A DNA stretch of 41,764 nt from positions 1 through 41,764 of the IMG/VR virus record IMGVR_UViG_3300046520_000099; one strand, given 5' to 3'. Position 1 is the stretch's first letter, and each line of letters starts with the position of its first letter. The notes beneath the pieces are model-generated. The model made no database searches. It was not told the origin of the DNA and saw only the letters and a list, made by a program, of their open reading frames with translations. Below, piece by piece: positions 6,333 to 14,393 of this stretch. The position numbers and the translations under genes were made by a program. The DNA comes from a virus.

Positions 6333-6972
6333 TTTGTTTGCTCCTCTTGTTGATTTGTCGGGTCAGTACCGCGCGCAGATGAATCACTTCGTTCAATTCC
6401 TTCGGCAAGTTGTGCCGGGTGTTCCGCTTCATGTTCTCGGCCAGACTGATGCACTCGACCTTATCGAGCGTGATCTGCTCGAGTTCATCGGTGCGCATGC
6501 CGGGCTTGAAAACCACGATGTGCTTGGGCGGTACCGGGCCATTTGCCTCAACCCACACCAGTTCGTGCACGCCGCGCCACCGCTTGGTGTTGCTGCCTCT
6601 GTCGTTGCTGATCTTGCGCTGCAGCGTTCCGTCCTTGGTCACGCGTAGAGCACCGATGGGCTCCGTGGTATGCGGCAGATTCCCCGGCTTGAACCGGGTC
6701 GCCTCGCCGCCGATCTGCAAGCCCTTCATTCCTTTGTTCCAGGCTGCCTGCCCTTTGCGGAACCGGGTCGCGCCGCCGCGAATACCGTCCCATCGACCAC
6801 CAGCCCCACTTGCAAGGAATGCCGCCGTTTTCTTCAGCCCCAGGCTCATCGCCTTGTTGTAGACGGAGCGAGTTTCGCGGCCAAGCAGGAATGCGATATC
6901 CTCGGCGCGGTAGTGTGGGTAGAGCCTGCCAAGCTCATCGACTTGCTCTGGCGTCCAGTAGATGCGCTTCAT
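6325..6972 (-). CDS. HNH endonuclease with N-terminal Myb/SANT-like helices
   Basis: 215 residues from MKRIYWTPEQVDELGRLYPH. Residues 1-50 form a SANT/Myb-like helical DNA-binding unit (W-x-PEQ..LxxLYP..AEDIAFLLGR). A glycine-rich linker (FKPGNLPHTTEPIG) leads into an HNH core: WRGVHELVWVEANGPVPPKH, IVVFKPG, then ITLDKVECISLAENMKRN. The C-terminus has NLPKELNEVIHLRAVLTRQI. The order matches phage HNH proteins of the GPVPxGHVV type. The stop overlaps the next start by 8 bases. It may be a homing nuclease or have a phage role. Confidence 0.8.
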   Translation of the reverse strand: MKRIYWTPEQVDELGRLYPHYRAEDIAFLLGRETRSVYNKAMSLGLKKTAAFLASGAGGRWDGIRGGATRFRKGQAAWNKGMKGLQIGGEATRFKPGNLPHTTEPIGALRVTKDGTLQRKISNDRGSNTKRWRGVHELVWVEANGPVPPKHIVVFKPGMRTDELEQITLDKVECISLAENMKRNTRHNLPKELNEVIHLRAVLTRQINKRSKQNV

Positions 6973-7181
6973 GCGCCCTCCTTCGCCCGATGCACGCACC
7001 CCAAGCACTGCGGATCGCTGGCGTGCTGCTGGGTGTACTGGCAATCGACCGTGCCAAACGCCGACTTGATATCGACGTAGACCGGCTTGCGAGTGTTCTG
7101 CCAGATCTTCCAGCCGCTTTGGGCCTTGTAGGTGCTGTGCTTGGTTGGGCGTGGTTTATTGAAACAGGCGTATATGGCCAT
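6969..7181 (-). CDS. Small cysteine/histidine phage protein
   Basis: 70 residues, starting MAIYACFNKPRPTKHSTY behind a GGAGGGG ribosome site. A C-terminal cluster DCQYTQQHASDPQCLGCVH gives three Cys and two His in 19 residues, a plausible zinc site. Coupled by ATGA overlap to the HNH gene. No family recognised. Confidence 0.65.
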   Translation of the reverse strand: MAIYACFNKPRPTKHSTYKAQSGWKIWQNTRKPVYVDIKSAFGTVDCQYTQQHASDPQCLGCVHRAKEGA

Positions 7182-7189
7182 ATCCCCTC

Positions 7190-7852
7190 CTACAGTCCGA
7201 GCGCCGAGAACACGTTCTGCGGCTTCTTGCGCGTGCGGCGACGGGCAGCAGACAGGCGGCGCAGTTTCAAGTTGCGCTCGTGCTTTTCCTTGTCGGCCTT
7301 CAGTTCTTGAAATCGTGCCGATGTCGTCAGGCGCAGACGTGGCGCATCCAGCTTGTCGCCAGCGGCAAAGACCTTCGCAAGCGGTCCTGGGCCATCCGGC
7401 CTGCGCCATTCGTGTATGTAGATTCGCCGCGGCGACTCGGCCATTAAAATCGCCAGGTACTTACGAACGTACGCCGGGGAGCAATGGCAAACCTTCGTCA
7501 ACTCGTCGACCGAGCGGGGGGGCGTAAGAGCGGTGATCAGCGCCTTGCAATTAATCTCGGTCATGTCGGTGCGCTGTTTCGGGATGGCGCGCTTCTGGTA
7601 AAACGGCGCATCTGCGCCATCCCCAAGAGAGAACAGCCGAAACGCACGACCCCCCGTCCTTTGCCAGCCGCATACGTGGACCTGCCGCGGAGCGCCCATG
7701 AGGCGGTTGAGGCATGTGTGCACGGTCGTGTGTGAGACGCTGAGCGTCTCGGCGATGTCCGACCGCGTCATGGGACCGCTAGCCAAAAGCTCGAGGATGC
7801 GAGCCATCGTGCGCGCCGGGCGCGGGTCGATTGCGCCGTTCTTGGTACTCAT
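7190..7852 (-). CDS. Double winged-helix DNA-binding protein
   Basis: 220 residues. The first winged helix is about residues 10-85 (ILELLASGPMTRSDIAETLS, VSHTTVHTCLNRLM). Each domain is followed by a wing ending in VxGWQRTGGRAF / IHEWRRPDGPG and an acidic LFSLGDGADAP / VFAAGDKLDAP tail. The second winged helix is about 97-170 (ALITALTPPRSVDELTKVCH, SPAYVRKYLAIL). The C-terminus is very basic (RRLSAARRRTRKK). The duplicated domain-tail unit indicates internal duplication. It probably regulates transcription or replication; the target is unknown. Confidence 0.75.
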   Translation of the reverse strand: MSTKNGAIDPRPARTMARILELLASGPMTRSDIAETLSVSHTTVHTCLNRLMGAPRQVHVCGWQRTGGRAFRLFSLGDGADAPFYQKRAIPKQRTDMTEINCKALITALTPPRSVDELTKVCHCSPAYVRKYLAILMAESPRRIYIHEWRRPDGPGPLAKVFAAGDKLDAPRLRLTTSARFQELKADKEKHERNLKLRRLSAARRRTRKKPQNVFSALGL

Positions 7853-8133
7853 GGTTTCACTCCCAGCATGGCCTTGGCGCGACTCATCAGCGGCTGACCG
7901 CCATCGCGCGGCGGCATCGTCCACATCGTGTGGTACTCATGCACCGTGCGCCACGGTGGGAACACGTCGCGCGGCAGGTTGCGCCAGCCGATGCCGTTCT
8001 GCTCGCGGTAGAGGATCGAGCTGAACACGTCGTAGAGGTCGTGGATGCGCGGCCGCGTCTGCTTGCGGTTGGCTTCCAGTGCAGCGCGGATGGGTTCGAA
8101 CTGCTCGCGGCTGATCGGGTAAATGGTACTCAT
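7849..8133 (-). CDS. DUF4096-like transposase N-terminal domain as a stand-alone phage gene
   Basis: 94 residues. YPISREQFEPIRAALEANRK, LYDVFSSILYREQNGIGWRN and LPRDVFPPWRTVHEYHTMW match the N-terminal (IS402/IS5-type, DUF4096) domain of DDE transposases, which binds transposon ends. The catalytic domain is absent, and there are no IS ends nearby. The gene is tied into the operon by ATGA overlap with the double winged-helix gene. It therefore looks domesticated rather than an IS remnant. DNA binding is inferred from the family. Confidence 0.75.
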   Translation of the reverse strand: MSTIYPISREQFEPIRAALEANRKQTRPRIHDLYDVFSSILYREQNGIGWRNLPRDVFPPWRTVHEYHTMWTMPPRDGGQPLMSRAKAMLGVKP

Positions 8134-8150
8134 GATTTGCCTCGCTCAGA

Positions 8151-8396
8151 TCAGTTCGTTCGGATGGTCGAGCCCTTGGGCCAGCCGCCGCATACGACGC
8201 CCTCGACGGGCTTGCCGGTCGGCCCTTTAGCGTGAAACTCAGTCGACGTCCAATCGTTTTGACCGCAGCCCGTGAACGAATAGCCGTCGATTTTGATGTC
8301 GCTGTAGCCGGCGCCCTCAAGCGCCTTGCGCGCACCGTCGTTGTCGGAGCACGCGGTAAGCGCCGCCAGTACCACCAAGATCGTCAATCGTTTCAT
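8151..8396 (-). CDS. Small lipoprotein of phage type
   Basis: 81 residues. Signal peptide MKRLTILVVLAALTAC with a lipobox LTAC (lipidated Cys16), then a small domain with RKALEGAGYSDIKIDGYSF and two further Cys (FTGCGQND, VVCGGWPKG) likely forming a disulfide in the periplasm. The ATG is chosen because of an ideal AGGAGGGG ribosome site. I know this lipoprotein type from many beta/gamma-proteobacterial phages and prophages. Its role is unknown; superinfection exclusion at the envelope is one idea. Confidence 0.8.
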   Translation of the reverse strand: MKRLTILVVLAALTACSDNDGARKALEGAGYSDIKIDGYSFTGCGQNDWTSTEFHAKGPTGKPVEGVVCGGWPKGSTIRTN

Positions 8397-8456
8397 CGCC
8401 CCTCCTGTGTTTTGGTTGTTCATGCCTGCTGTAGCCCGGGCTGGCCGAGCTGGTGT

Positions 8457-9191
8457 TTATGCCGCCAGTTCCAGCGGCAGGAAAATTCGTCGTTGCGCCG
8501 TGGTGAAATACTCCGGGTCGCTTTCGATGCCAGTGAACATACGGCCGGTGTTGCGGCAAGCCACTCCAGTGGTACCGCTACCCATCGCGTTGTCCAGCAC
8601 ATGATCGCCGGGGTTCGAATATGTCCGGATCAGGTATTCCATGAGCCGCAAGGGCTTCTGCGTCGGATGGTAGTTCCCGCGCTGCTTGTCGCTTGAAAAG
8701 AACTGGACACTGCGCGGGTACCGGCTGGTCGAGTCGTACTCGGTCAGCTTCAATGCCTTGCCGTAGCACTCGCTGTTGACGGTCTTACGCTTCGCGGTCT
8801 TGCGGGCGTGGCCGTGCGTGAACTGAGGGTTGTACGTCGGCTGACTGGGGGCGAAAACTAGCACCGACTCGTGCGCACGAAGCGGAGCTTTCTTAGCATT
8901 CAGGAAGCCGGTGGCGTTGCCCTTCTCCCAGACCCAGTCGTACAGGAACCAGTCGGGCTTACTCATCACGAGCGCGCTGGTGAATGGCTGCATGGCGGTC
9001 AGGATGACGGCGCCGCGCGGCTTCACAATACGGCAGTACTGCTCCCACAGCGGCGCGAGCGGGATTACCGAATCCCACGCGCAGCACGTCGTACCGTACG
9101 GGAGGTCGGCCAGTACCAGATCTACGGTACTGCTCGGGATCTCGCACATCCGCTCCAGGCAGTCGCCAAACATCAAAGTCGCTGCTGTCAT
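8457..9191 (-). CDS. DNA adenine/cytosine-N4 methyltransferase, beta class
   Basis: 244 residues. Catalytic motif IV DLPY (29-32) comes first, then the recognition region, then HPTQKP (175-180) and motif I DNAMGSGTTG (200-209) near the C-terminus. This is the beta-class order of amino-methyltransferases. It transfers methyl from S-adenosylmethionine to A-N6 or C-N4 in DNA. No restriction endonuclease is adjacent, so it is an orphan methylase, likely protecting phage DNA or marking regulatory sites. Recognition sequence cannot be read from the protein. Confidence 0.9.
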   Translation of the reverse strand: MTAATLMFGDCLERMCEIPSSTVDLVLADLPYGTTCCAWDSVIPLAPLWEQYCRIVKPRGAVILTAMQPFTSALVMSKPDWFLYDWVWEKGNATGFLNAKKAPLRAHESVLVFAPSQPTYNPQFTHGHARKTAKRKTVNSECYGKALKLTEYDSTSRYPRSVQFFSSDKQRGNYHPTQKPLRLMEYLIRTYSNPGDHVLDNAMGSGTTGVACRNTGRMFTGIESDPEYFTTAQRRIFLPLELAA

Positions 9192-9213
9192 GTCGTTATC
9201 ACTCTCGGTGCGC

Positions 9214-9435
9214 TCACGCGCGAAATGGTTTTTGCTGCTTTTGTTTCGCTCGCTCGTAGCAATCGATCAGGATCGAATGCCAGTCTTCCCGCGCATCCCA
9301 GTACGCCCTGCGGCAGTGGCTTACATCGCCTTGATCAAACTCGCCCATTTGCACCAATTCAGCTAAGCGCTGCTCGATCTTTTGCGGTAATTCGCGAATG
9401 TTTCCGGCCACTTTCTTCTCGCTCATAGTCGTCAT
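9214..9435 (-). CDS. Small conserved phage protein, unknown
   Basis: 73 residues (or 70 from the second ATG). Helical: NIRELPQKIEQRLAELVQMG, then a Trp/Arg unit (CRRAYWDAREDWHSILIDCY) and a basic tail. No family name can be given. The start codon follows a stem-loop by three bases and no standard ribosome site is visible, which is unusual (see leader feature). Confidence 0.6.
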   Translation of the reverse strand: MTTMSEKKVAGNIRELPQKIEQRLAELVQMGEFDQGDVSHCRRAYWDAREDWHSILIDCYERAKQKQQKPFRA

Positions 9436-9438
9436 TTA

Positions 9439-9490
9439 GAGGGGTTGGTTGAACCCCTCGGTACGTACGGTGTAGGGGTGTTTGGCCCCT
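9439..9490 (-). promoter_or_regulatory. Alternating GGGG/CCCC leader hairpins
   Basis: Four alternating blocks occur in the leader of the gene starting at 9435. GAGGGGTT/AACCCCTC (9439-9459, 8 bp) and AGGGG/CCCCT (9474-9490) can form side by side, or the middle blocks (9452-9458 with 9474-9479) can pair instead. This gives mutually exclusive structures just ahead of the start codon. No U-tract follows, so translational control is likelier than termination. Confidence 0.5.
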
Positions 9491-9808
9491 GAGCAAAATT
9501 CAGCAAGAACTCTCATCGAGAGTGGCGCATTTACGGGTGGTCAGTCCGCTACGGCACGCCCAGGCCGCCCCTCCGATCCGCTTCGATGGGGCACTTGGGA
9601 AAATGCGCCTTCGAAGCAGATCAAACTTTTCAACTCTTTCCTCTGTTCGCTCTGGCCTGTGCTCTCAGGCCTCGGCAGGGCCCCCTCTGCGCCCTGTTCT
9701 TGCTGTGCCCTGGTACTCGGTAGTGCTGCCGGTCTTTTTGCGGTGTGGGCCGATTTCAAGCCCCTGCACGTTTTTTTGAGGTGTCGTCCGCTCCACCTGG
9801 TCAAGGGG
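9491..9808. other. Gene-free stretch between the primase-like gene and the next small gene
   Basis: No convincing gene. An 87-codon minus frame exists but its composition looks like translated non-coding DNA. Two perfect 6-bp hairpins lie at 9654-9671 (GGCCTG/CAGGCC) and 9676-9696 (CAGGGC/GCCCTG). The stretch is transcribed as part of the leftward operon and may be a structured untranslated region. Confidence 0.45.
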
Positions 9809-10756
9809 TTAGCTTTTGCGTTTGCGGAGATCCATGATCAGTTTGCAGAGGGCGGCCAAGCCGGCGCGCTGGTGAACGTCGTTGAAGTCTTCGCCGAGCT
9901 GGTCGCTCATGGCCCATGGGAAGCTGGTCTTGCGCGCAGTCTTCTCGCCGGTTTGTGATGCATCGTTGTCTGCTGCAACAAAGGCTGGGCCACTGATCTG
10001 GCTGGCGACGTATTCAAGGTTCCCTGCACTGAAGCAGACCAGAACAGAGGCGCTTAAACGCAGCCGGCGCAGCGCGAGCTCGATGGACAGGCCAGTGGCG
10101 TATCCCTCGCACAGAAACGTCTCCTTGGCCCTTGGATTGCCCAGCCTGAGCACGGCACCCTTGGCGCGCATGCCGGTCGCCATCTTCTTTTCCCAGCGGC
10201 GCTCCTCTGGCACCCAGGAGATCGTCTGCATCCCTTGGAGTACATTGGTCTCCAGGTTTCGCATTGGGACGACAAGGGTCATGTCGTTCACCAGTGCGAC
10301 CACATCGGGTAAGCCCTTGGCATTAAGGTAGTAGTGCGTTTTCAGCTCACACTGCTCGATGACTGCCTGTGCGGCTGCAGCCGCTGCAGCGTAGCCCTGC
10401 TGCTTGCGGCGCTCCTCAGCAAAGATTGCTGCTTCTCGCGCCATGCGGGCCTTGTTGCGCTCGATTTTTTCGTGCTCGGTGAGTGGACCACGATGCTCAC
10501 CGTTGTCGCGCCACCCGTTGGCGGCTGCTGTATGGAACAGGGAACCGATACCGAGCTTGCCGGCGGCGCTGATACTGCGCCACACTGCGCGCGCCGCCTT
10601 GCGGTCATATGAGTCGGCGCCCTGGCTCCAGGAGTCCCAAACTTCAAACCCGTCTTCCGCGAACTCCGACTTGATCGCCATGCCCATCTTGACCCACGTA
10701 TCGCGGTCGTGAGGCGGCACGAACGACAGAGCGCTTATCGCTTTCTGAATCGTCAT
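9809..10756 (-). CDS. PriCT-2/Toprim primase-like protein
   Basis: 315 residues. The N-terminus (about 8-80: SFVPPHDRDTWVKMGMAIKS and a YDRKAARAVWRSI block) is a PriCT-2 domain. A charged helical linker (100-135) follows. The C-terminal Toprim domain has CEGYATGLS (216-224) with its catalytic Glu and ADND (262-265) for metal, then GEDFNDVH. Such proteins serve phage and plasmid primases; the RNA-synthesis core with a zinc-binding domain is not seen, so it may need a partner. The stop/start overlap with the helicase is ATGA, so the two are co-translated as a replication pair. Confidence 0.85.
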   Translation of the reverse strand: MTIQKAISALSFVPPHDRDTWVKMGMAIKSEFAEDGFEVWDSWSQGADSYDRKAARAVWRSISAAGKLGIGSLFHTAAANGWRDNGEHRGPLTEHEKIERNKARMAREAAIFAEERRKQQGYAAAAAAAQAVIEQCELKTHYYLNAKGLPDVVALVNDMTLVVPMRNLETNVLQGMQTISWVPEERRWEKKMATGMRAKGAVLRLGNPRAKETFLCEGYATGLSIELALRRLRLSASVLVCFSAGNLEYVASQISGPAFVAADNDASQTGEKTARKTSFPWAMSDQLGEDFNDVHQRAGLAALCKLIMDLRKRKS

Positions 10757-12261
10757 CGCTGCCCCGCACGGTAAGCGATCGCGTTTGCTTTGGCCTTATT
10801 CATCACGGCGCGCGAGATCGGTACGTTTGGCACCTGATCGAATTCCGGTAGACCACGTGGGAATACGCCGGTGATGCTCTTGTACAGGTGGGATGCCCTG
10901 CCCTTCGCGGTCTCGGGCTTGCCCTGGTTGCGGCACAAGGTAACGGCCTGCTCCCAAACCTTGAGCTTGTCGCCGACCGTCGCCTTGCCGACCTTGAACT
11001 CGACCATCTCACCGGCCTCATGCTCGATCAGGTTCGGCTTGATGATCTCGAAACCGCATGAAATGCAGCGTTTGCGGAACGGGACGAATTGGCATTGCGG
11101 GCAGTTGGCCGGGTGATCCTGCTCTTCCTCGTTGTCCTTGCGAATGGTCTTGTCGAGCTTCTCGCCCATGTCGAGCGCATCGAGCCCGTCGTGAAAGATG
11201 GCTTCGTAGTCTTCGGCGAAGCGGACGATGTTGCCGGAGAAGTCCAGTAGCAGTAGATCCTTCTTGCCGGTCTCAGGCGACGCACGCAGGCCACGGCCCC
11301 ACATCTGTATCGCGGTCGAGAGTGATTTGCGCAACGGGCGAACATCGCACACGCAGCTAACGTCGCGCTGGTCAAAACCCTTGGCGAGAGCCTCCACGGA
11401 GATCAGCACCTTCAGCATGGAATCGACCGACTTGAAATCGTCCAGGATTTCCTTGCGCTCAGCTTCGGTGGTCTCGGCGGTGAACACGGTCGCCATGATC
11501 CCGGCGTCGTTGAACTCACGCGCCATCGCCTCGCAGTGAGCGATCGTCGCACCGAACACGACCGTCTTGCGACCCTCGGCATGCTTGATCCACTCATGCA
11601 CCACGTCACCGATGATCTCCATGCCGCGCTCCTGCGCAGCGGCGTCAGTCCATTCGCCGCCAGCGGTAGCGGCGCCACGCATATCCACCTTGGTGCAGGA
11701 CAGGACACGCATTGGTACGAGAACGCCCGACTCCGTCAGTTCGCGCATCGTGGTTGCGTTGACGAGATTGGTGAACAGCTTTCCTAAGCCGTTGCTGAAT
11801 GGCGTGGCAGACAGGCCGATGACGGCGGCGCGTGCGTCAGGGATGTAATCCGTCCACGCCTTGAGCTGGGTGTGCGCCTCGTCGATGATGATCAGGTCCG
11901 CATCGGGCCAGGAGCGACGTGCGAGTGTTTGAGCACTGGCAATCTGGAATGGTATGGCAGGGTTAAAGCGCCAGTGCCCCGCCATCAGAACTGAGTGCCT
12001 GGTCAGGCCCAGCGAGTCGGCGACTTCCGAGGTTTGATTGATCAGGGTGCGGCGGTCAGCCACGAAGATGGCACGCTTTCCACGCTGGAGCGACTCGTGA
12101 ATCAGGAACATCGCCAGGATGGTCTTGCCCGAGCCGGTCGGGCTCATCACCATCTGGCAGCGGTGGCCTGCGATGAAGCCGGCCCGTAGCTTTTCGCGCG
12201 CCGACACCTGGAATGGGCGCGGTTCAGGGAATTTGGCGCTTGCGTAGTTCGGGGTGGTCAT
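10753..12261 (-). CDS. SF2 DEAD/DEAH-box helicase
   Basis: 502 residues. Walker A SPTGSGKT (40-47), DEAH (127-130), SATP (151-154) and the C-terminal helicase motifs including the arginine finger QMWGRGLR define a type III restriction/UvrB-like SF2 helicase. A C-terminal zinc ribbon (CPQC..CISC) follows. It is likely the phage replicative or recombination helicase acting with the adjacent primase-like protein. Length and order match SSL2-like phage helicases. The stop overlaps the primase start, and the HNH gene stop overlaps its own start. Confidence 0.9.
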   Translation of the reverse strand: MTTPNYASAKFPEPRPFQVSAREKLRAGFIAGHRCQMVMSPTGSGKTILAMFLIHESLQRGKRAIFVADRRTLINQTSEVADSLGLTRHSVLMAGHWRFNPAIPFQIASAQTLARRSWPDADLIIIDEAHTQLKAWTDYIPDARAAVIGLSATPFSNGLGKLFTNLVNATTMRELTESGVLVPMRVLSCTKVDMRGAATAGGEWTDAAAQERGMEIIGDVVHEWIKHAEGRKTVVFGATIAHCEAMAREFNDAGIMATVFTAETTEAERKEILDDFKSVDSMLKVLISVEALAKGFDQRDVSCVCDVRPLRKSLSTAIQMWGRGLRASPETGKKDLLLLDFSGNIVRFAEDYEAIFHDGLDALDMGEKLDKTIRKDNEEEQDHPANCPQCQFVPFRKRCISCGFEIIKPNLIEHEAGEMVEFKVGKATVGDKLKVWEQAVTLCRNQGKPETAKGRASHLYKSITGVFPRGLPEFDQVPNVPISRAVMNKAKANAIAYRAGQR

Positions 12262-12848
12262 GCTGACTTCTCCTCAAAAAAGCGATTGCCTTTCGAAAGA
12301 TTTTCAGTCGCGGAAATGACTCGCAGATTGTTTTCCACATGAAGACCGCAAACCAGCTTGCCTTGCAGTGGAACGATGTGGTCGACGTGGTACCACTCAC
12401 CAGTCAGCATCCCAAGGGCATTGGCCGATGTGTAGAACGACAGGATTGCTTCTTCATTCGCCCATGCCGGAGTAGCGCGAAGCTTGGCCGCGTTGCGCTT
12501 CTGCTGGAGGGCCGCGCGGCGGGCTGGGTTTTTAGCAAACCATGCGGCACAAGCGGCACGTGAGCGCTCGCGGTTTTCGCGACGCCAAGCTGCGCTCTTG
12601 GCGTTTAGCTGTTCTTTGTTTCGAGCGTGATGCGCAGCCTTGGTAGCCTTCATGCGCGCCGCATTTACGGAGCGCCATTCCCCCGTGTACTCCTTCACTC
12701 GATCTGCATTGGCCGTTCGCCATGCCTTTAGTCGAGCAGCAGCACATTCCCTGCAGTACGTGTGCAGACCGTCTTTGTTACTAGCATTTCGATTGAAGTC
12801 ACTGGCCGGCTTAGATGACTTGCAGATGCCACAGGTTTTATAGTTCAT
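12258..12848 (-). CDS. HNH endonuclease with N-terminal zinc ribbon
   Basis: 196 residues. Zinc ribbon C6-x2-C9 and C32-x2-C35; an Ala/Arg-rich helical linker with repeats (KAAHHARNKEQLNAKSAAWR); C-terminal HNH core YHVDHIVPLQGKLVCGLHVE with the Asn at NNLRVI. It shares its architecture with the HNH gene at 4841 and exactly shares its cysteine spacing with the protein at 26467. Coupled by ATGA on both sides, between the helicase and the next gene. The likely role is a homing-type nuclease tolerated in the operon. Confidence 0.85.
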   Translation of the reverse strand: MNYKTCGICKSSKPASDFNRNASNKDGLHTYCRECAAARLKAWRTANADRVKEYTGEWRSVNAARMKATKAAHHARNKEQLNAKSAAWRRENRERSRAACAAWFAKNPARRAALQQKRNAAKLRATPAWANEEAILSFYTSANALGMLTGEWYHVDHIVPLQGKLVCGLHVENNLRVISATENLSKGNRFFEEKSA

Positions 12849-13624
12849 GACGCCACCTGCAATTTTGCGAGTGCTTTTTCGGCCTTTTCCGCACGCCCCT
12901 TCCAGTAGGTGACGGCACGAGCGCGCTCGATGAACTCGCCCGATTTGGCGGCGAGGGTGCGCTCGGCGTTTTCGGCGATGGCCTTCTGGCGCCGCGCTTC
13001 ATCCATCGCGGCCTTGATGCGGTCGTCGGCGTCGAACACGCGGCCCATCATTTCGTTGTCCACGAGCGTTTCCTTGAGATTGGCCTGAAGGGTCGCGATG
13101 AACTCCGACAGCTCCGCCATTTCCTCGACAAGCCGGGCGTTTTCCGCTAGCAGATCGGGGTCGGCCAGCTTGCTTTTGGTCGCAGCCTCGCCGGCCTTTT
13201 CTAGCTTGTTGATGACACGAGCGTTTTCGGCGGCGATGCGCTGTTTGTGCTCGACGATGTTGGCCTCGAACTCTGCTTCTGGCACGGCAGCGAGCTTTTG
13301 GGCGCGGCTGGACAGGTCTTTGCTGATGCCCATTTCAGCCAGAGTCGGAACCTTATTTAATTGGTCGTCGGCCACGACCGATTTCGGAGGGCGGCCAGCA
13401 GGCGCCAAGCCGACTGTTTCTTTTTGCTGAATGATCAGGCCGCCAAGCTTTCGCTCAGCGCGCAGGCGGATTTCTTGCGCATAGGTCTCCAGCTCGCGGT
13501 TCTTCGCTTGTCGCCCATATGCGCGCATTGCCTCGGCTTGATCGCGGATATTCAAAACTTCGTCGACGGATGCAGCTTGCGCAAGGGCGTAGCATGCTGC
13601 GTCGTAGTTTGCTAGAGGGTTCAT
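12845..13624 (-). CDS. Long helical phage protein with PTLAEMGISKDLSSRAQKLA motif
   Basis: 259 residues. The N-terminal part is helical (residues 1-70). A Pro/Gly hinge AGRPPKS (about 75-85) precedes an HTH-like block TLAEMGISKDLSSRAQKLAA (about 95-115) resembling ParB/KorB-type recognition. The rest (130-255) is a long coiled coil of Ala/Glu/Lys heptads. I know this layout from beta-proteobacterial phages near replication genes. A DNA-binding partner of replication is plausible but unproven. The start is fixed by ATGA overlap with the GIY-YIG gene. Confidence 0.7.
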   Translation of the reverse strand: MNPLANYDAACYALAQAASVDEVLNIRDQAEAMRAYGRQAKNRELETYAQEIRLRAERKLGGLIIQQKETVGLAPAGRPPKSVVADDQLNKVPTLAEMGISKDLSSRAQKLAAVPEAEFEANIVEHKQRIAAENARVINKLEKAGEAATKSKLADPDLLAENARLVEEMAELSEFIATLQANLKETLVDNEMMGRVFDADDRIKAAMDEARRQKAIAENAERTLAAKSGEFIERARAVTYWKGRAEKAEKALAKLQVAS

Positions 13625-14283
13625 GCTTGAACCGCCTTTGCTTTGCCCTTGGCGACAGTCGCGATGTATTCCCGGAGCGCGCCTTCGTATCGAAACCATT
13701 CGCCGTCAGGCCGCACGCGGTACTCGGCAAAGCGGCAGTGCAGCGCAGCTTCCTCCCGAAGCCCGCCAGACTCATAAGCAGCCAACGTCATCGGGTATGG
13801 GCAGCCTGTTTGCAAAGCGGCGATGCGACCATCTGGAGTGCCCGAAGTTTTCCCGATCTTGACAAACGGCCCGGCGGTGACGAAATAAACAAACTCATTC
13901 GATGCTGCATTGGTGTCGACAACGCCGTCTGGCTTGTGCGCCCGGCCCGCTTTTGACCACTTGAGATCTGCCGCGCACAATTCATATTCTTCCAGTAGGG
14001 TGTCAACGGCAAATCCGATTGCCGCCGGCTTCCATGGCTTCTTGGAGCTGACCTCGATGAAGTCAGGCCCGCCGCTGCAGCTGTAGTGAACATATCCAGG
14101 GCAACTTGCGCTCGGCCAGGTTGAGGCCATCACGGCCATGCCATGCTTCTTCGAAATAGCAAGGCCGACCCATCCATGAGAAAGCAACTCGTCTTCGCTC
14201 AAGGGCAGCGTTGAATCAAAGGCGCCATCTGCGAGGAATGGATCGCAAACTGAATCTAAGGGGAGTTTTTTGATGGTCGACAT
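13621..14283 (-). CDS. Protein with C-terminal GIY-YIG (T5orf172-type) nuclease domain
   Basis: 220 residues. The N-terminal about 120 residues are an unrecognised domain (ELLSHGWVGLAISKKHGMAV onward). The C-terminal part VYFVTAGPFVKIGKTSGTPD, RIAALQTGCPYPMTL, then EEAALHCRFAEYRVRPDGEW and FRYEGALREYI carries the T5orf172/GIY-YIG landmarks: YFV..VKIG, R, the H/R pair and GEWF with catalytic Glu. GIY-YIG domains cut DNA in mobile elements and phages. The N-terminal domain probably supplies specificity. Confidence 0.8.
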   Translation of the reverse strand: MSTIKKLPLDSVCDPFLADGAFDSTLPLSEDELLSHGWVGLAISKKHGMAVMASTWPSASCPGYVHYSCSGGPDFIEVSSKKPWKPAAIGFAVDTLLEEYELCAADLKWSKAGRAHKPDGVVDTNAASNEFVYFVTAGPFVKIGKTSGTPDGRIAALQTGCPYPMTLAAYESGGLREEAALHCRFAEYRVRPDGEWFRYEGALREYIATVAKGKAKAVQA

Positions 14284-14285
14284 GG

Positions 14286-14393
14286 TCAGGACTCCCGCAG
14301 CTTGAGGCGCTTGAACAGACGAACCACTGTCGTGGCGCTAATGATTTCTCGGCAGTAGAGCCACATGACGATGCGCTTGACGATGGTTAGCAT
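14286..14393 (-). CDS. 35-residue basic peptide
   Basis: MLTIVKRIVMWLYCREIISA followed by TTVVRLFKRLKLRES. Amphipathic and basic, with a hydrophobic N-terminal half that may touch the membrane. The start overlaps the upstream gene's end by 7 bases, and the stop is just before the GIY-YIG gene. Short genes like this occur at the same place in related phages, as far as I recall. Function unknown. Confidence 0.6.
   Translation of the reverse strand: MLTIVKRIVMWLYCREIISATTVVRLFKRLKLRES

Noticed and set aside
8457-9191. Complete restriction-modification system around the methyltransferase
   Set aside because: Neighbouring genes are a lipoprotein and a small helical protein; no restriction-type nuclease is coupled to it.
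9541-9804. 87-codon minus frame between the primase-like gene and the small gene at 9214
   Set aside because: Composition (Arg/Ser/Gly/Gln) and overlap with two perfect hairpins suggest untranslated DNA; no ribosome site.
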